Assembly (NCBI GenBank): GCA_016786525.1
Contig: JAEUVW010000068.1
Span: 1 to 27,940, forward strand
Source of the DNA: Chitinophagaceae bacterium
GTDB lineage: Bacteria; Bacteroidota; Bacteroidia; Chitinophagales; Chitinophagaceae
Length of the DNA stretch: 27,940 bases
Reading direction: 5' to 3'
This document shows positions 6,932 to 15,300 of this stretch, piece by piece (within the stretch, counting starts at the first letter, position 1; every line of letters starts with the position of its first letter). A program made the position numbers and the translations under genes. The notes under the pieces are model-generated. The model saw nothing but the letters and a program-made list of their open reading frames with translations, did no database searches and was not told the origin of the DNA.

Positions 6932-6935
6932 CAGC

Positions 6936-7568
6936 ATGATCACCGGAATCAAACACATTATTTTCGACCTGGGCGGCGTGCTGCTGAACCTGGACCAGCA
7001 GCTGACCATACAGGCTTTTGCCGACCTGGGTATCGCCGATATCAGGGAGCGTTATGCCCAATTCGAACAAGCGACACTTTTCGACAGCCTGGAAACGGGC
7101 GCCATCACGGCTGCAGACTTTATCGGTTCGCTCAGGTCCGCCGCAGGAGACCAATGCAGCGACGAGCAGATCGTTGCCGCCTGGAACAAGCTGATCCTGG
7201 ACTTCCCGTTGCGCCGCCTGCAGATCCTGCAACAATTGCAATTGCACTACGACCTGGTGCTGCTCAGCAATACGAACGAGATCCACGAGCCTTTCTTCAA
7301 CAATGTATTGCAGCAGGCGCATGGCATCCCGAACATCGGCGTATTTTTTGACAAAGTCTATTATTCCCACCGGATGGGCCTGCGCAAACCCGATACGCGC
7401 ATCTACGCGAGGGTGCTGGAAGATTGTGGCTTCAAACCTGAAGAAACTTTGTTTATCGACGACAACGAGCACAACATCCGTGCCGCCGAATCCCTGGGTA
7501 TCCGGGTGATCTGGCTGAAGCAGGGCATGACCATCGAGGATGATATTTTTCTGCAGCTTGCAGATTGA
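6936..7568 (+). CDS. HAD-superfamily hydrolase, subfamily IA (YihX-like sugar-phosphate phosphatase)
   Basis: A 210-residue cytoplasmic protein. Motif I is IIFDLGGVLL with nucleophile D11; the second acidic residue of classical DxD is a Gly, as in YihX. Motif II is LLSNTNE (S111), motif III is RKPD (K151), and motif IV is FIDDNEHN (D175, D176). The cap region at ~20-90 is helical, as in C1-capped members. YihX hydrolyses alpha-glucose-1-phosphate, and the next gene, 20 bases on, is galE, so a role in hexose-1-phosphate or nucleotide-sugar turnover is plausible but not proven. Confidence 0.88.
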   Translation: MITGIKHIIFDLGGVLLNLDQQLTIQAFADLGIADIRERYAQFEQATLFDSLETGAITAADFIGSLRSAAGDQCSDEQIVAAWNKLILDFPLRRLQILQQLQLHYDLVLLSNTNEIHEPFFNNVLQQAHGIPNIGVFFDKVYYSHRMGLRKPDTRIYARVLEDCGFKPEETLFIDDNEHNIRAAESLGIRVIWLKQGMTIEDDIFLQLAD

Positions 7569-7574
7569 TTTCGT

Positions 7575-7582
7575 TAAATTTG
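7575..7582 (+). promoter_or_regulatory. -7 promoter box of galE
   Basis: TAAATTTG matches TAnnTTTG, lies just after the HAD stop codon and 6 bases before ATG 7589. It suggests galE can be transcribed separately from the HAD gene. Confidence 0.45.
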
Positions 7583-7588
7583 CAGCTT

Positions 7589-8632
7589 ATGATTCCTGGA
7601 AAAATACTGGTGACCGGCGGATGCGGCTATATCGGGGGACACACGATTGTAGACCTCGTGAACAATGGTTTTGATGTGATCTCTGTAGACGATCTTTCCC
7701 GCGGATCCCTGCGCATGCTGGAAGGTGTGGAGGCCATACTGGGCCGTACGATCAAGAATTATAAGGTAGACCTGACCAACCTGGACGATACCCAGGCCGT
7801 TTTTATCGAGAATCCCGATATCGTCGGTATTATTCATTTTGCCGCTTATAAATCCGTGAATGAATCGGTGGAGCAGCCCCTGAATTATTACCGCAACAAC
7901 ATCAACTCCCTGGTCAACATCCTGCAATGCGCCAAAGACTACCAGGTGAGCAATGTTGTATTTTCCTCTTCCTGCTCCGTATACGGCAATGCCGACCGCC
8001 TGCCGGTAGATGAACAGACCCCGCTGGCGACCGCAGAATCTCCCTATGCTTTTACCAAGCAGATCGGTGAGGTGATCTGCAGGGACTTTGCCCGGCAGCA
8101 TGCAGGTTTCAATATTATTTTACTGCGCTACTTCAATCCCGTGGGCGCACACCCTTCCGTACAGATCGGCGAGCTGCAGGAAAAACCGGAAAACCTGGTG
8201 CCTGTTATTACACAGACGGCGATTGGTAAACGCGAATCAATGACCGTGTTCGGCGACGACTATGATACCCGAGACGGTTCCTGCATCAGGGACTACATCC
8301 ATGTGATGGACATCGCACAGGCCCATACCCGTTCCCTGGAGTACCTGCTGGCCGGCAAGAGCCGCGAAGCCTGTACCGTATTCAACCTGGGGTCCGGCAA
8401 TGGCGTGACGGTGCTCGAGCTGATCAAAGCTTTTGAAGCCGTGTCCGGCCGCAAGCTGAACCACATGCTGGGCCCCCGTCGTGCAGGAGACGTGATCGCG
8501 GTGTATGCAGACAACACCAAGGCCCGTAAGCTGCTGGGTTGGGAGCCCCGCTATAGCCTGGACAAAATGATGGATACCGCCTGGCGCTGGGAGCAGAAAC
8601 TGCAGGTAGATGAGCAGATGCGTATGAATTAG
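7589..8632 (+). CDS. galE: UDP-glucose 4-epimerase
   Basis: A 347-residue extended short-chain dehydrogenase/reductase that interconverts UDP-glucose and UDP-galactose in the cytoplasm, feeding the Leloir pathway and surface-sugar synthesis. The NAD-binding motif is TGGCGYIGGH at 9-18; HFAAYKSVNES is the typical second strand; FSSSCSVYG carries the catalytic Ser (S128); YAFTK gives the Tyr153/Lys157 pair; and RYFNPVGAHPS and RDYIHVMD are GalE-specific. Length is normal. ATG 7589 is used because MIPGKILVTGG starts the fold; the longer version from 7565 overlaps the HAD stop and the -7 box. Confidence 0.95.
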   Translation: MIPGKILVTGGCGYIGGHTIVDLVNNGFDVISVDDLSRGSLRMLEGVEAILGRTIKNYKVDLTNLDDTQAVFIENPDIVGIIHFAAYKSVNESVEQPLNYYRNNINSLVNILQCAKDYQVSNVVFSSSCSVYGNADRLPVDEQTPLATAESPYAFTKQIGEVICRDFARQHAGFNIILLRYFNPVGAHPSVQIGELQEKPENLVPVITQTAIGKRESMTVFGDDYDTRDGSCIRDYIHVMDIAQAHTRSLEYLLAGKSREACTVFNLGSGNGVTVLELIKAFEAVSGRKLNHMLGPRRAGDVIAVYADNTKARKLLGWEPRYSLDKMMDTAWRWEQKLQVDEQMRMN

Positions 8633-8652
8633 TTTTTCCAGAATTTATTCTG

Positions 8653-8660
8653 CATATTTG
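8653..8660 (+). promoter_or_regulatory. Probable -7 box of the 8665 gene
   Basis: CATATTTG differs from TAnnTTTG at one base and ends 4 bases before ATG 8665, the same spacing as the other short-leader starts in this window. Confidence 0.35.
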
Positions 8661-8664
8661 CGCG

Positions 8665-9773
8665 ATGAACTGTTTCTATATCCTTCACCGCGCAGCCCTC
8701 ACACTATTTCTTTTGACTGTATGCCTGCCTGTTGCGCAGGCGCAACGTAATCTCATTAAGTTTGATCCTGATAATTGCGATAGCTTTACTCAGGGATTTC
8801 GCAATATCATTGTACTGGATCAGCGCCCCGACACTTTGGGCACTATTGGTTATGTAAAGCTGGGTCTGGGTAATCGCCCGGTAAAAGTAGAAACAACCGG
8901 TCCATTGAGCCAGGACATTGCTGCGTATTACAGTGCTTTGTCAAAAAAGGCCGCATCCCAGTCCGGAAAAGATCTGATCGTGGTTATTTACGACTTTATG
9001 GCTACGGAAGATGGTATGGGCCTTACAAAAGAATTTGCTTTCTTTCGGTACAGGGCGGAATATTTTATCGGGGAGCAGGATGCATATCACTCAATCGGTA
9101 TGATCGATACGACGGTCGAGATCAGCGCAGGTGATGTGACGGCCAAATTAATGAGGAGAGTAGATGAATGCCTGTGCAGTTTTTGCAGAAATCTGGTGGG
9201 GAAGCAGCGGCAGGCCACCTCAGATTCTGGCTATACACTCGATGGTGTCCGCGAATTGGAAGCATCAAGAAGGTTGAATATGCCTGCTTATAGAACAACG
9301 GCTTACCACGACGGTATCTATCCGAGTTGGGAAGACTTTTTGCAGCTGAAATATACTGAGGATGTAAAGTTGCTGGAGTATAAAAAGAAGCACTTTGTTG
9401 CCCAGGGTATCAGCAAAAAGGGGAAGGCATATAAATACAGCTTAGCTCCTTACTCTACAGAAAAAGTGATTAATCCTGGTAGGATCATTGTTTTTCAAGG
9501 TATCCCTACAAAGCTTTTGAAGGAAAATTTTACCCGATGTTTTTTTCTGACGATCAGCATTTTCATTTCAATGCCCGTACATCCCGGTACAATCCCGGCT
9601 CGGGTACTTTTGTCCCTGTGGCGGGTATGGCTGGTGGCGCTATCGGTGTAGGTGCCGTTATTGTGCTGAGCGGCGGCGGCAGGCACGAAGAGTATGATTT
9701 TACCATCAACTGGCGTACAGGCAAGGTCGTTCCGGGCAGGCAACTCAATGCAAAGGCTAAAAAAAGACCTTAG
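8665..9773 (+). CDS. Secreted hypothetical protein split by a -1 frameshift at a T7 run
   Basis: The first frame (8665-9651) gives a signal peptide (to AQAQ, ~27 residues), a domain with FDPDNCDSFTQGFRN and LIVVIYDFMAT, a CLCSFC cysteine cluster at ~170, and YHDGIYPSWEDFLQLKY. After ...KENFTRCFF it runs into unrelated low-quality sequence. A second frame starting at 9537 supplies a natural ending: SDDQHFHFNARTSRYNPGSG, a glycine-rich membrane helix (VAGMAGGAIGVGAVIVLSG), then EEYDFTINWRTGKVVPGR and a basic tail, stopping at 9771-9773. The two join across T9540-9546. In the first frame this is read T TTT TTT, the ideal phase for -1 slippage, so the joined product is about 369 residues. A base-calling error, a true pseudogene or programmed frameshifting are all possible. 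Family not recognised. Confidence 0.7.
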
Positions 9774-9862
9774 GCATACAGGAAACAAGAAGGCGCGTGT
9801 TTAAAAGATTTGATTGCGGCCAGTCTCTTGTCCGGTAAAGCGGCACTTACGGGCATAAAAAA

Positions 9863-9888
9863 AGAGATTGTGGGTTAGAACAATCTCT
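9863..9888. terminator. Bidirectional terminator between convergent genes
   Basis: Arms AGAGATTGT (9863-9871) and ACAATCTCT (9880-9888) with an 8-base loop are flanked by A7 on the left and CTTTTT on the right. It can end both the forward gene at 9773 and the reverse rplU-rpmA-H1-like transcript. Confidence 0.8.
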
Positions 9889-9912
9889 CTTTTTATAAAT
9901 GCTAAAATAAAA

Positions 9913-10230
9913 TTACTTCTTTTTAGCAGGTGCTGCTTTTTTTGGAGCTGCAGCTTTTTTAGCAGGAGCCGCTTTTTTAGCTGGTGCTGCTGCTTTTTTT
10001 GGAGCTGCTGCTTTCTTAGCAGGAGCTGCTTTTTTTGCAGGCGCTGCTTTTTTAGCAGGAGCCGCTTTTTTAGCAGGAGCTGCTTTTTTAGCAGGAGCTG
10101 CTTTCTTAGCAGGCGCTGCTTTTTTAGCAGGTGCTGCTTTCTTTGCTGGAGCTGCTGCTTTCTTAGCAGGAGCCGCTTTTTTTGCAGGTGCTGCTTTTTT
10201 AGCAGGAGCTGCTTTCTTTGCTGTTGCCAT
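9913..10230 (-). CDS. Histone H1-like Lys/Ala/Pro-repeat protein
   Basis: A 105-residue protein composed almost only of KKAAPA and KKAAAP units after MATAKKAAP, ending PAKKK. It has no globular domain. Such AKP-rich chains resemble the C-terminal tail of eukaryotic histone H1 and the bacterial Hc1/AlgP-like DNA-binding proteins, so a nucleoid-binding role is likely. It follows rpmA by 59 bases on the same strand and is ended by the hairpin at 9863-9888, so it may share the rplU-rpmA transcript; CAGTTTTG at 10272-10279 (minus) is a one-mismatch -7 box that could drive it separately. The repetitive DNA makes unit number prone to change by slippage or assembly error. Confidence 0.8.
   Translation of the reverse strand: MATAKKAAPAKKAAPAKKAAPAKKAAAPAKKAAPAKKAAPAKKAAPAKKAAPAKKAAPAKKAAPAKKAAPAKKAAAPKKAAAPAKKAAPAKKAAAPKKAAPAKKK
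9919..10218. repeat. Tandem 15-18 bp coding repeats
   Basis: Near-identical units such as GCTTTTTTAGCAGGAGCT on the plus strand encode the KKAAPA repeats of the H1-like protein. Units differ mainly at synonymous positions (GGA/GGT/GGC and TTT/TTC), showing the array is not a fresh expansion. Confidence 0.8.
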
Positions 10231-10289
10231 AACCGTTGGAATTTAATTGGGGGTTAGTAAAATTCTTATGGCAAAACTGCACAGGTAAG

Positions 10290-10559
10290 TTACGCCTCTG
10301 CAGTTGCTGAGATTTCCTTTACAGAAATCAATGTTTTGTTTCTTGTCTTGCGGAATTCAACAATACCGTCAGTCAGGGCGAAGATCGTAAAATCTTTACC
10401 CAGACCTACGTTAGCGCCGGGATGGTATACCGTACCGCGCTGACGAACGATGATGTTGCCGGAAATTGCAGGTTGTCCGCCAAATATTTTTACACCAAGA
10501 CGTTTACTTTCCGAGTCCCGGTTATTCTTTACACTACCTTCACCTTTCTTATGTGCCAT
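10290..10559 (-). CDS. rpmA: 50S ribosomal protein bL27
   Basis: An 89-residue protein with the characteristic N-terminus MAHKKGEGSVKNNRDSESKRLGVK and core GNIIVRQRGTVYHPGANVGLGKDFTIFAL. bL27 lies near the peptidyl-transferase centre and stabilises tRNA. The chain starts directly with MAHKKG; there is no Firmicutes-type cleavable leader. It follows rplU by 56 bases in the conserved rplU-rpmA order and is probably expressed from the rplU promoter. Confidence 0.97.
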   Translation of the reverse strand: MAHKKGEGSVKNNRDSESKRLGVKIFGGQPAISGNIIVRQRGTVYHPGANVGLGKDFTIFALTDGIVEFRKTRNKTLISVKEISATAEA

Positions 10560-10615
10560 TTCTTTTTTATTCTTTTACTGTATTAAAAACAAATATAACA
10601 ATTCAATTCTAAAAA

Positions 10616-10918
10616 TTATGCAATAGCATTAATTTTTATTTTAGTCAGCGCCTGGCGGTGACCATTCGATTTTTGATAGCCTTTACGACGTTTTTTCTTA
10701 AACACGATTACTTTATCGCCTTTAAGATGTTCAACGATCTCAGCTTTTACGGAAGCAGACACTGATTTGCCAAATGAAAAATTTGAACCCTCACCGGTCA
10801 TCGACACTTCTTTAAATTCAACGGCATCGCCAACCTGGCCTGCCAGCCTGTGCACAAACAACTGATCGTCTTTCTTAACTTTAAATTGTTGTCCGGCTAT
10901 AGTTACTATTGCAAACAT
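10616..10918 (-). CDS. rplU: 50S ribosomal protein bL21
   Basis: A 100-residue protein starting MFAIVTIAGQQFKVKKDD and ending with the bL21 signature KKRRKGYQKSNGHRQALTKIKI; it binds 23S rRNA in the large subunit. I start at 10918 because homology begins at MFAIV and an excellent promoter ends just upstream; the 17 further residues upstream would overlap the promoter. First gene of the rplU-rpmA(-H1-like) unit. Confidence 0.96.
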   Translation of the reverse strand: MFAIVTIAGQQFKVKKDDQLFVHRLAGQVGDAVEFKEVSMTGEGSNFSFGKSVSASVKAEIVEHLKGDKVIVFKKKRRKGYQKSNGHRQALTKIKINAIA

Positions 10919-10939
10919 GATACTCCAAGATATTTTGCG

Positions 10940-10970
10940 CAAAAGTAATAAGTTTTTCCTTTTTATCAAA
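10940..10970 (-). promoter_or_regulatory. rplU promoter
   Basis: On the minus strand TTTG (10967-10970), a 19-base spacer, then TACTTTTG (10940-10947). This is a full match to the Bacteroidetes housekeeping promoter TTTG-N19-TAnnTTTG. It is 21 bases from the rplU ATG and separates this unit from rho. Confidence 0.8.
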
Positions 10971-11006
10971 AAAAGATTTTTTATTACTTAATGGCAGGGT
11001 TAAAAA

Positions 11007-12866
11007 TTATTTATTCATTGTGGCGAGGAACTCCTCGTTGGTCTTCGTGCCGCGCATTTGCTGCAGCAGGAAATTCATTGCTTCATCGGCATTCATGTCG
11101 GCCAGGTGTTTGCGCAGGATCCATACTTTACCGTGTACGTCCTTATCAAACAGCAGGTCGTCGCGGCGTGTAGACGACGACACCAGGTCGATAGCCGGGT
11201 AGATACGGCGGTTGGCCAGTTTGCGGTCCAGTTGCAGCTCCATATTACCTGTACCCTTGAATTCTTCAAAGATCACCTCATCCATTTTAGAGCCGGTATC
11301 GATCAGGGCTGTGGCCAGTATAGTCAGCGAGCCGCCGTTTTCGATCTTGCGCGCAGCACCGAAAAATTGTTTGGGTTTCTGCATCGCGTTGGCTTCCACA
11401 CCACCGCTTAGCACTTTACCGCTGGAGGGCGCTACTGTATTGTGCGCGCGGGCCAGGCGGGTAATGGAGTCCAGCAGGATCACCACATCGTGCCCCACCT
11501 CTACCAGGCGTTTGGCTTTTTGCAAAGCAATCGTGGCCACCTTTACATGTTTATCAGCCGGTTCGTCGAAGGTAGAGGCAATGACCTCTGCATTCACGCT
11601 GCGCTGCATATCCGTCACCTCTTCCGGGCGCTCGTCGATGAGCACCACCATCAGGTAGCATTCCGGGTGGTTGGACGCAATGGCATTGGCTATTTCTTTC
11701 AGCAGCATCGTCTTACCCGTTTTCGGTTGCGCTACGATGAGGCCGCGCTGTCCTTTACCGATCGGTGCAAACAGGTCCACGATGCGGGTGCTGTAATTAT
11801 TGCCCGCGCTGGTCAGGGTCAGTTTTTCGAAAGGGAACAGAGGCGTCAGGTAATCAAAGGGTACCCGGTCGCGGATTTCGTCCGGCAGGCGGCCGTTGAT
11901 CGTATCCACCTTTACCAGGGCGAAATATTTTTCCCCTTCTTTGGGGGCACGCACATTTCCTTTTACGGTATCACCTGTCTTCAGGCCGAATAGTTTCACC
12001 TGCGAAGGAGAAACATAGATATCGTCGGGAGAGTTCAGGTAATTGTAGTCGCTGCTGCGCAGGAATCCGTAGCCGTCGGGCATCATTTCCAGTACGCCTT
12101 CACTTTGTACGACACCGTCGAACTCTACATTATAATTGCCGAATTGCTGTTTGCGGTTATTTTGCTGGTTTTGCTGTTGTTGCTGGGCCGGGCGCTCCGA
12201 AGGAATGCTTTCCTGAGGGGGCTGTATATCGCTGGCAGACTCCACAGGCATAATGATGCCTGAGTCTTCCGCACTGTCTCCGCCTTTTGCTTCTGCATCC
12301 TGGGGACCGCTTTGCTCCCGCCTTTGCTGTTGGGGATTATTGCCCTTTTGTTTTTGCCGGCGCTGTTCAAATTGTTCTGAACGGGAGGGCTGGGCAGGTG
12401 TCTGTTTCGGTACTGTTGCTGCGGCCTGCTCTGTTGTGGCAGTCTCGCTTGCTGTCGCTGCGGGTTCGGCAAAAGGTTTTTCAGCGTCAGGGATCACCGT
12501 TACTACGGCTTCCGGTGCGGTTTTGGGTTTGCGGGCGCGTTTGATGGGTTTTTCTGCTTCGCCTGCTGCTCCGGCTGCTTTTTCCTCAGCTACCGCTGGA
12601 GTGCTTTCCGGTGCGGAATTGTTTTCTGCTGCGGCCGTATCGTCTGCCGGCTTTTCGGTACGGGGTTTGCGGACCCTGCGTTTTTTTTCTGTTTCTTCAC
12701 CCGGGCTGTCTGCAGCTGCGGGATTCTGGTTCTGTTCGTATTCCAATATCGTCTTGATTAAGGTTTGTTTGTCTGAACTGGGTGCAATAGGAATATTGCG
12801 GCTGCGCATCATGTCCAATAGCTCGGGCACGAGCATATTCTCTAACTGGGAATGATCAACTGGCAT
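11007..12866 (-). CDS. rho: Transcription termination factor Rho with long disordered insert
   Basis: A 619-residue hexameric RNA helicase that ends transcription. Residues 1-48 form the Rho N-terminal helical domain (LENMLVPELLDMMRSRNIP); ~49-235 are a low-complexity insert rich in Glu/Ala/Pro/Lys, then Gln/Asn; ~245-325 are the cold-shock-like RNA-binding domain (GVLEMMPDGYGFLRS); the rest is the RecA-like ATPase. Walker A is VAQPKTGKT (Lys385; enterobacterial Rho has APPKAGKT) and Walker B is VVILLD (Asp466), followed by SITRLARAHN and the GKVLSGGVEANA Q-loop. Length exceeds the ~420 of E. coli Rho because of the insert. Bacteroides Rho carries a comparable disordered region reported to drive phase separation. 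A possible promoter lies ~160 bases upstream. Confidence 0.96.
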   Translation of the reverse strand: MPVDHSQLENMLVPELLDMMRSRNIPIAPSSDKQTLIKTILEYEQNQNPAAADSPGEETEKKRRVRKPRTEKPADDTAAAENNSAPESTPAVAEEKAAGAAGEAEKPIKRARKPKTAPEAVVTVIPDAEKPFAEPAATASETATTEQAAATVPKQTPAQPSRSEQFEQRRQKQKGNNPQQQRREQSGPQDAEAKGGDSAEDSGIIMPVESASDIQPPQESIPSERPAQQQQQNQQNNRKQQFGNYNVEFDGVVQSEGVLEMMPDGYGFLRSSDYNYLNSPDDIYVSPSQVKLFGLKTGDTVKGNVRAPKEGEKYFALVKVDTINGRLPDEIRDRVPFDYLTPLFPFEKLTLTSAGNNYSTRIVDLFAPIGKGQRGLIVAQPKTGKTMLLKEIANAIASNHPECYLMVVLIDERPEEVTDMQRSVNAEVIASTFDEPADKHVKVATIALQKAKRLVEVGHDVVILLDSITRLARAHNTVAPSSGKVLSGGVEANAMQKPKQFFGAARKIENGGSLTILATALIDTGSKMDEVIFEEFKGTGNMELQLDRKLANRRIYPAIDLVSSSTRRDDLLFDKDVHGKVWILRKHLADMNADEAMNFLLQQMRGTKTNEEFLATMNK

Positions 12867-13027
12867 TGAATAAATTGTCGGTGAAAATAAAATTGAATAA
12901 GCGGCGATACAGGTACGCCCTAGAGTGTCAGGGTATAAACAGTCGTGTTAACAAAAAAGGAGAAAAATACCTGCGTGGACGCAGTGCTTTTTGACAAAGA
13001 AAAAACGAAAGGCTGCTTTTTCCGCTG
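12867..13027 (-). promoter_or_regulatory. rho leader region
   Basis: No gene is visible. If the promoter at 13028 is right, rho mRNA has a leader of about 150 bases. It contains a small perfect hairpin, CTGCG-TCCA-CGCAG on the minus strand (12971-12984), followed by a T-rich run (GTATTTTTCTCCTTTTTTG), which looks like a weak attenuator. E. coli rho is autoregulated in its leader; the parallel is inference. Confidence 0.3.
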
Positions 13028-13058
13028 CAAGGATACAACGCGTTTTCATAAAAACAAA
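13028..13058 (-). promoter_or_regulatory. Candidate rho promoter
   Basis: On the minus strand TTTG (13055-13058), exactly 19 bases, then TATCCTTG (13028-13035), one base off TAnnTTTG. The spacing is identical to the rplU promoter. Confidence 0.5.
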
Positions 13059-13116
13059 AAAAACTTCTTTGTATGCGTACTTTTTTACAAAATATTGTAG
13101 CCGGTATACAAAGACA

Positions 13117-13141
13117 AAAGCCATCCCGGAAGGATGGCTTT
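13117..13141 (-). terminator. Terminator of the prolyl oligopeptidase gene
   Basis: Arms AAAGCCATCC (13117-13126) and GGATGGCTTT (13132-13141) with a 5-base loop. On the minus strand the hairpin is followed by TGTCTTTG; it lies 20 bases after the gene's stop and separates it from rho. Confidence 0.65.
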
Positions 13142-13161
13142 TGAAGAAAAGAGGGCCCGCA

Positions 13162-15273
13162 TTACAGCGAAATATGCATATTGTAAAACAGGAAGCTCCA
13201 GATATCGGCCGCCTCCTCTATTGTTTTCGAAGTCGGCTTACCGGCGCCATGCCCGGCTTTGGTGTCGATGCGGATCAGTGCAGGGCGATCGCAGCCCTGT
13301 GCTTCCTGCAGTGTGGCGGCAAATTTGAAGGAGTGTGCCGGTACCACGCGGTCGTCGTGGTCTGCCGTCGTGATCAGGGTCGCCGGGTAGCAAACACCTT
13401 TTTTCAGGTTATGCAGCGGTGAATAGCGGATCAGGTACTGATAATCTGCTTCTTTATCACTGCTGCCGTATTCTACAGCCCAGCCCCAGCCTACGGTAAA
13501 CTTATGATAGCGCAGCATATCCAGTACACCCACCTGCGGTATCGCTACGGCAAAAAGATCGGGGCGTTGTGCCAGGCAGGCGCCGACCAGCAAGCCGCCG
13601 TTCGATCCGCCCCTGATGGCCAGGCGTTCCTTGCTCGTGTACTTTTCCCTGACCAGGTATTCTGCTGCAGCAATAAAGTCGTCGAATACATTTTGCTTGT
13701 TGGCCAGCATGCCGCCCTTGTGCCAGTCTTCGCCGTATTCACCGCCACCGCGGAGGTTGGCTACACAGTACACTCCGCCGTTTTCCAGGAATACCATATT
13801 GGCTACAGAAAAGGAAGGAGTGAGACTGATGTTGAACCCGCCATATCCGTACAGCAATGTGGGGTTGGTGCCATCCAGCTTCAGGCCTTTTCTGCAGGTA
13901 ATGAACATGGATACTTTGGAGCCGTCTTTGGAAGGATAGAACACCTGCCGGGTCTCGTATTCATCCGGGTTGAATTTGACTTCCGATTTTTTGAACAGCT
14001 CCGATTTGCCCGTTTTGATATCGTAGCGGAAAATAGTCGGGGGGTATACATAGGAAGTAAAGGTGTAGAAAAAGAAATCGTCTTCTTTGTACGAGCCGAA
14101 ACCGGATGCCGTACCGATGCCGGGCAAGCTGATGTCGTGCTCCAGCTTGCCGTCTTTGCTGTATTGCGCTACACGCGTGCAGGCATTCTTCAGGTAGCTG
14201 GCAAACAGTTTGCCGCCACCGGTGCTGACGCCCTCCAGCTTTTCCTGCTGCTCGGGTATGATTAGTTTTGCCGGGGCATTGGGCTTAGCCGGGTCTACCA
14301 GTACGACTTTGTAGTTCGGTGCGCCGTCATTGGTCTGCAACAGCAGGGATCCGCCCACGTTATCGACCACGCCCGCATTGGTCTTGAATCCCGGTACAAC
14401 CGTGATAAAATCTTTCTGCTCTTTATTGTTCAGGTCTTTCACTTTGATCTCGCTGCCATCCGTTCCCTCGGAGATACTGAGTACGAGGAAGCGCTCGTCT
14501 TCGGTAAGGCCTGCGCTGACGTAACGCAGCGGATGGGCTTTGTCTTCGTAAATCAGCCGGTCAGCAGATTGCGGAGTGCCCACTTTATGATAATATACTT
14601 TCTGGAATTCTGTTTTGGCAGAGTATTTCGTGGCTTCATTTTTGGGCCTGTCGTAGCCGCTGTAGTAAAACCCGTCGTCGCCTGCCCAGCTGATGCCGGT
14701 AAACTTCACATACTCCAGTTTTTCTTTCAGCAAAGTCCGTGTAGCAAAGTCGATGATGTAGATCTCCTGCCAGTCGGATCCGGAAGCGGAGACTGCATAG
14801 CCGAAATATTTTTGTTTTTTGGAAAAAGCTGTAGCCTGCAGCGCTACGGTACCGTCGGCGGACAATTTGTTCGGATCGATCAGTACTTCGGGCGCGCCGT
14901 TCAAGCCTTTCTGTACATACAGTACCGACTGGTTTTGCAGGCCGTTGTTTTTATAACTCAGGAAATAGGCGCCTTCTTTTTGCGGGGCAGAATTCTTGGG
15001 GTAGTCCCAGAGCTCGGTCAGCCTTTCCCTGATCCTGTCGCGGAAAGGGATCGCATTCAGGTAGTTAGCAGTCACTGTATTTTGCTCCTGCACCCAGGCT
15101 TCCGTGTTTTTGGCCGTATCGTCTTCCAGCCAGCGGTAAGGGTCTGCAATGGTGTTGCCGAAGTACACATCAGTCTGTGCCTGTTTCTGCGTCTGGGGGT
15201 ATTGGATTTTTTGTGCCATAAGGGGAACCGCCCAGCTGAATGCGATCAGAGCGGGCAATAGTTTTTTTGCCAT
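13162..15273 (-). CDS. Prolyl oligopeptidase (family S9A), exported
   Basis: A 703-residue serine peptidase that cuts short peptides after proline. A signal peptide (to LMAQ, ~21 residues) suggests a periplasmic location. The N-terminal part DPYRWLED...W...QN is typical of S9A, followed by the seven-bladed propeller that gates access. The C-terminal alpha/beta-hydrolase domain carries the catalytic triad: RGGSNGGLL (Ser ~557), ADHDDRVVPAHS (Asp ~640/641) and KAGHGAG (His ~675). YGYGGFNISLTPSF and ANLRGGGEYGEDWH are further family signatures. Size is normal for the family. It forms a single-gene unit with TATTTTAG (15292-15299, minus) as a near-consensus -7 box. Confidence 0.95.
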   Translation of the reverse strand: MAKKLLPALIAFSWAVPLMAQKIQYPQTQKQAQTDVYFGNTIADPYRWLEDDTAKNTEAWVQEQNTVTANYLNAIPFRDRIRERLTELWDYPKNSAPQKEGAYFLSYKNNGLQNQSVLYVQKGLNGAPEVLIDPNKLSADGTVALQATAFSKKQKYFGYAVSASGSDWQEIYIIDFATRTLLKEKLEYVKFTGISWAGDDGFYYSGYDRPKNEATKYSAKTEFQKVYYHKVGTPQSADRLIYEDKAHPLRYVSAGLTEDERFLVLSISEGTDGSEIKVKDLNNKEQKDFITVVPGFKTNAGVVDNVGGSLLLQTNDGAPNYKVVLVDPAKPNAPAKLIIPEQQEKLEGVSTGGGKLFASYLKNACTRVAQYSKDGKLEHDISLPGIGTASGFGSYKEDDFFFYTFTSYVYPPTIFRYDIKTGKSELFKKSEVKFNPDEYETRQVFYPSKDGSKVSMFITCRKGLKLDGTNPTLLYGYGGFNISLTPSFSVANMVFLENGGVYCVANLRGGGEYGEDWHKGGMLANKQNVFDDFIAAAEYLVREKYTSKERLAIRGGSNGGLLVGACLAQRPDLFAVAIPQVGVLDMLRYHKFTVGWGWAVEYGSSDKEADYQYLIRYSPLHNLKKGVCYPATLITTADHDDRVVPAHSFKFAATLQEAQGCDRPALIRIDTKAGHGAGKPTSKTIEEAADIWSFLFYNMHISL

Positions 15274-15300
15274 TGTTGTACAATTGTGCCGCTAAAATAA

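Noticed and set aside
9919..10218. Regularly spaced repeats considered as a CRISPR array
   Set aside because: The units abut without unique spacers and encode the Lys/Ala/Pro protein.
9868..10257. Forward 129-codon frame rich in Cys/Phe/Ser/Arg
   Set aside because: It is the antisense shadow of the KKAAPA repeats; composition is set entirely by the repeat on the other strand.
13504..14265. Forward 253-codon frame opposite the prolyl oligopeptidase
   Set aside because: The reverse strand carries the catalytic triad and family motifs; the forward frame has none.
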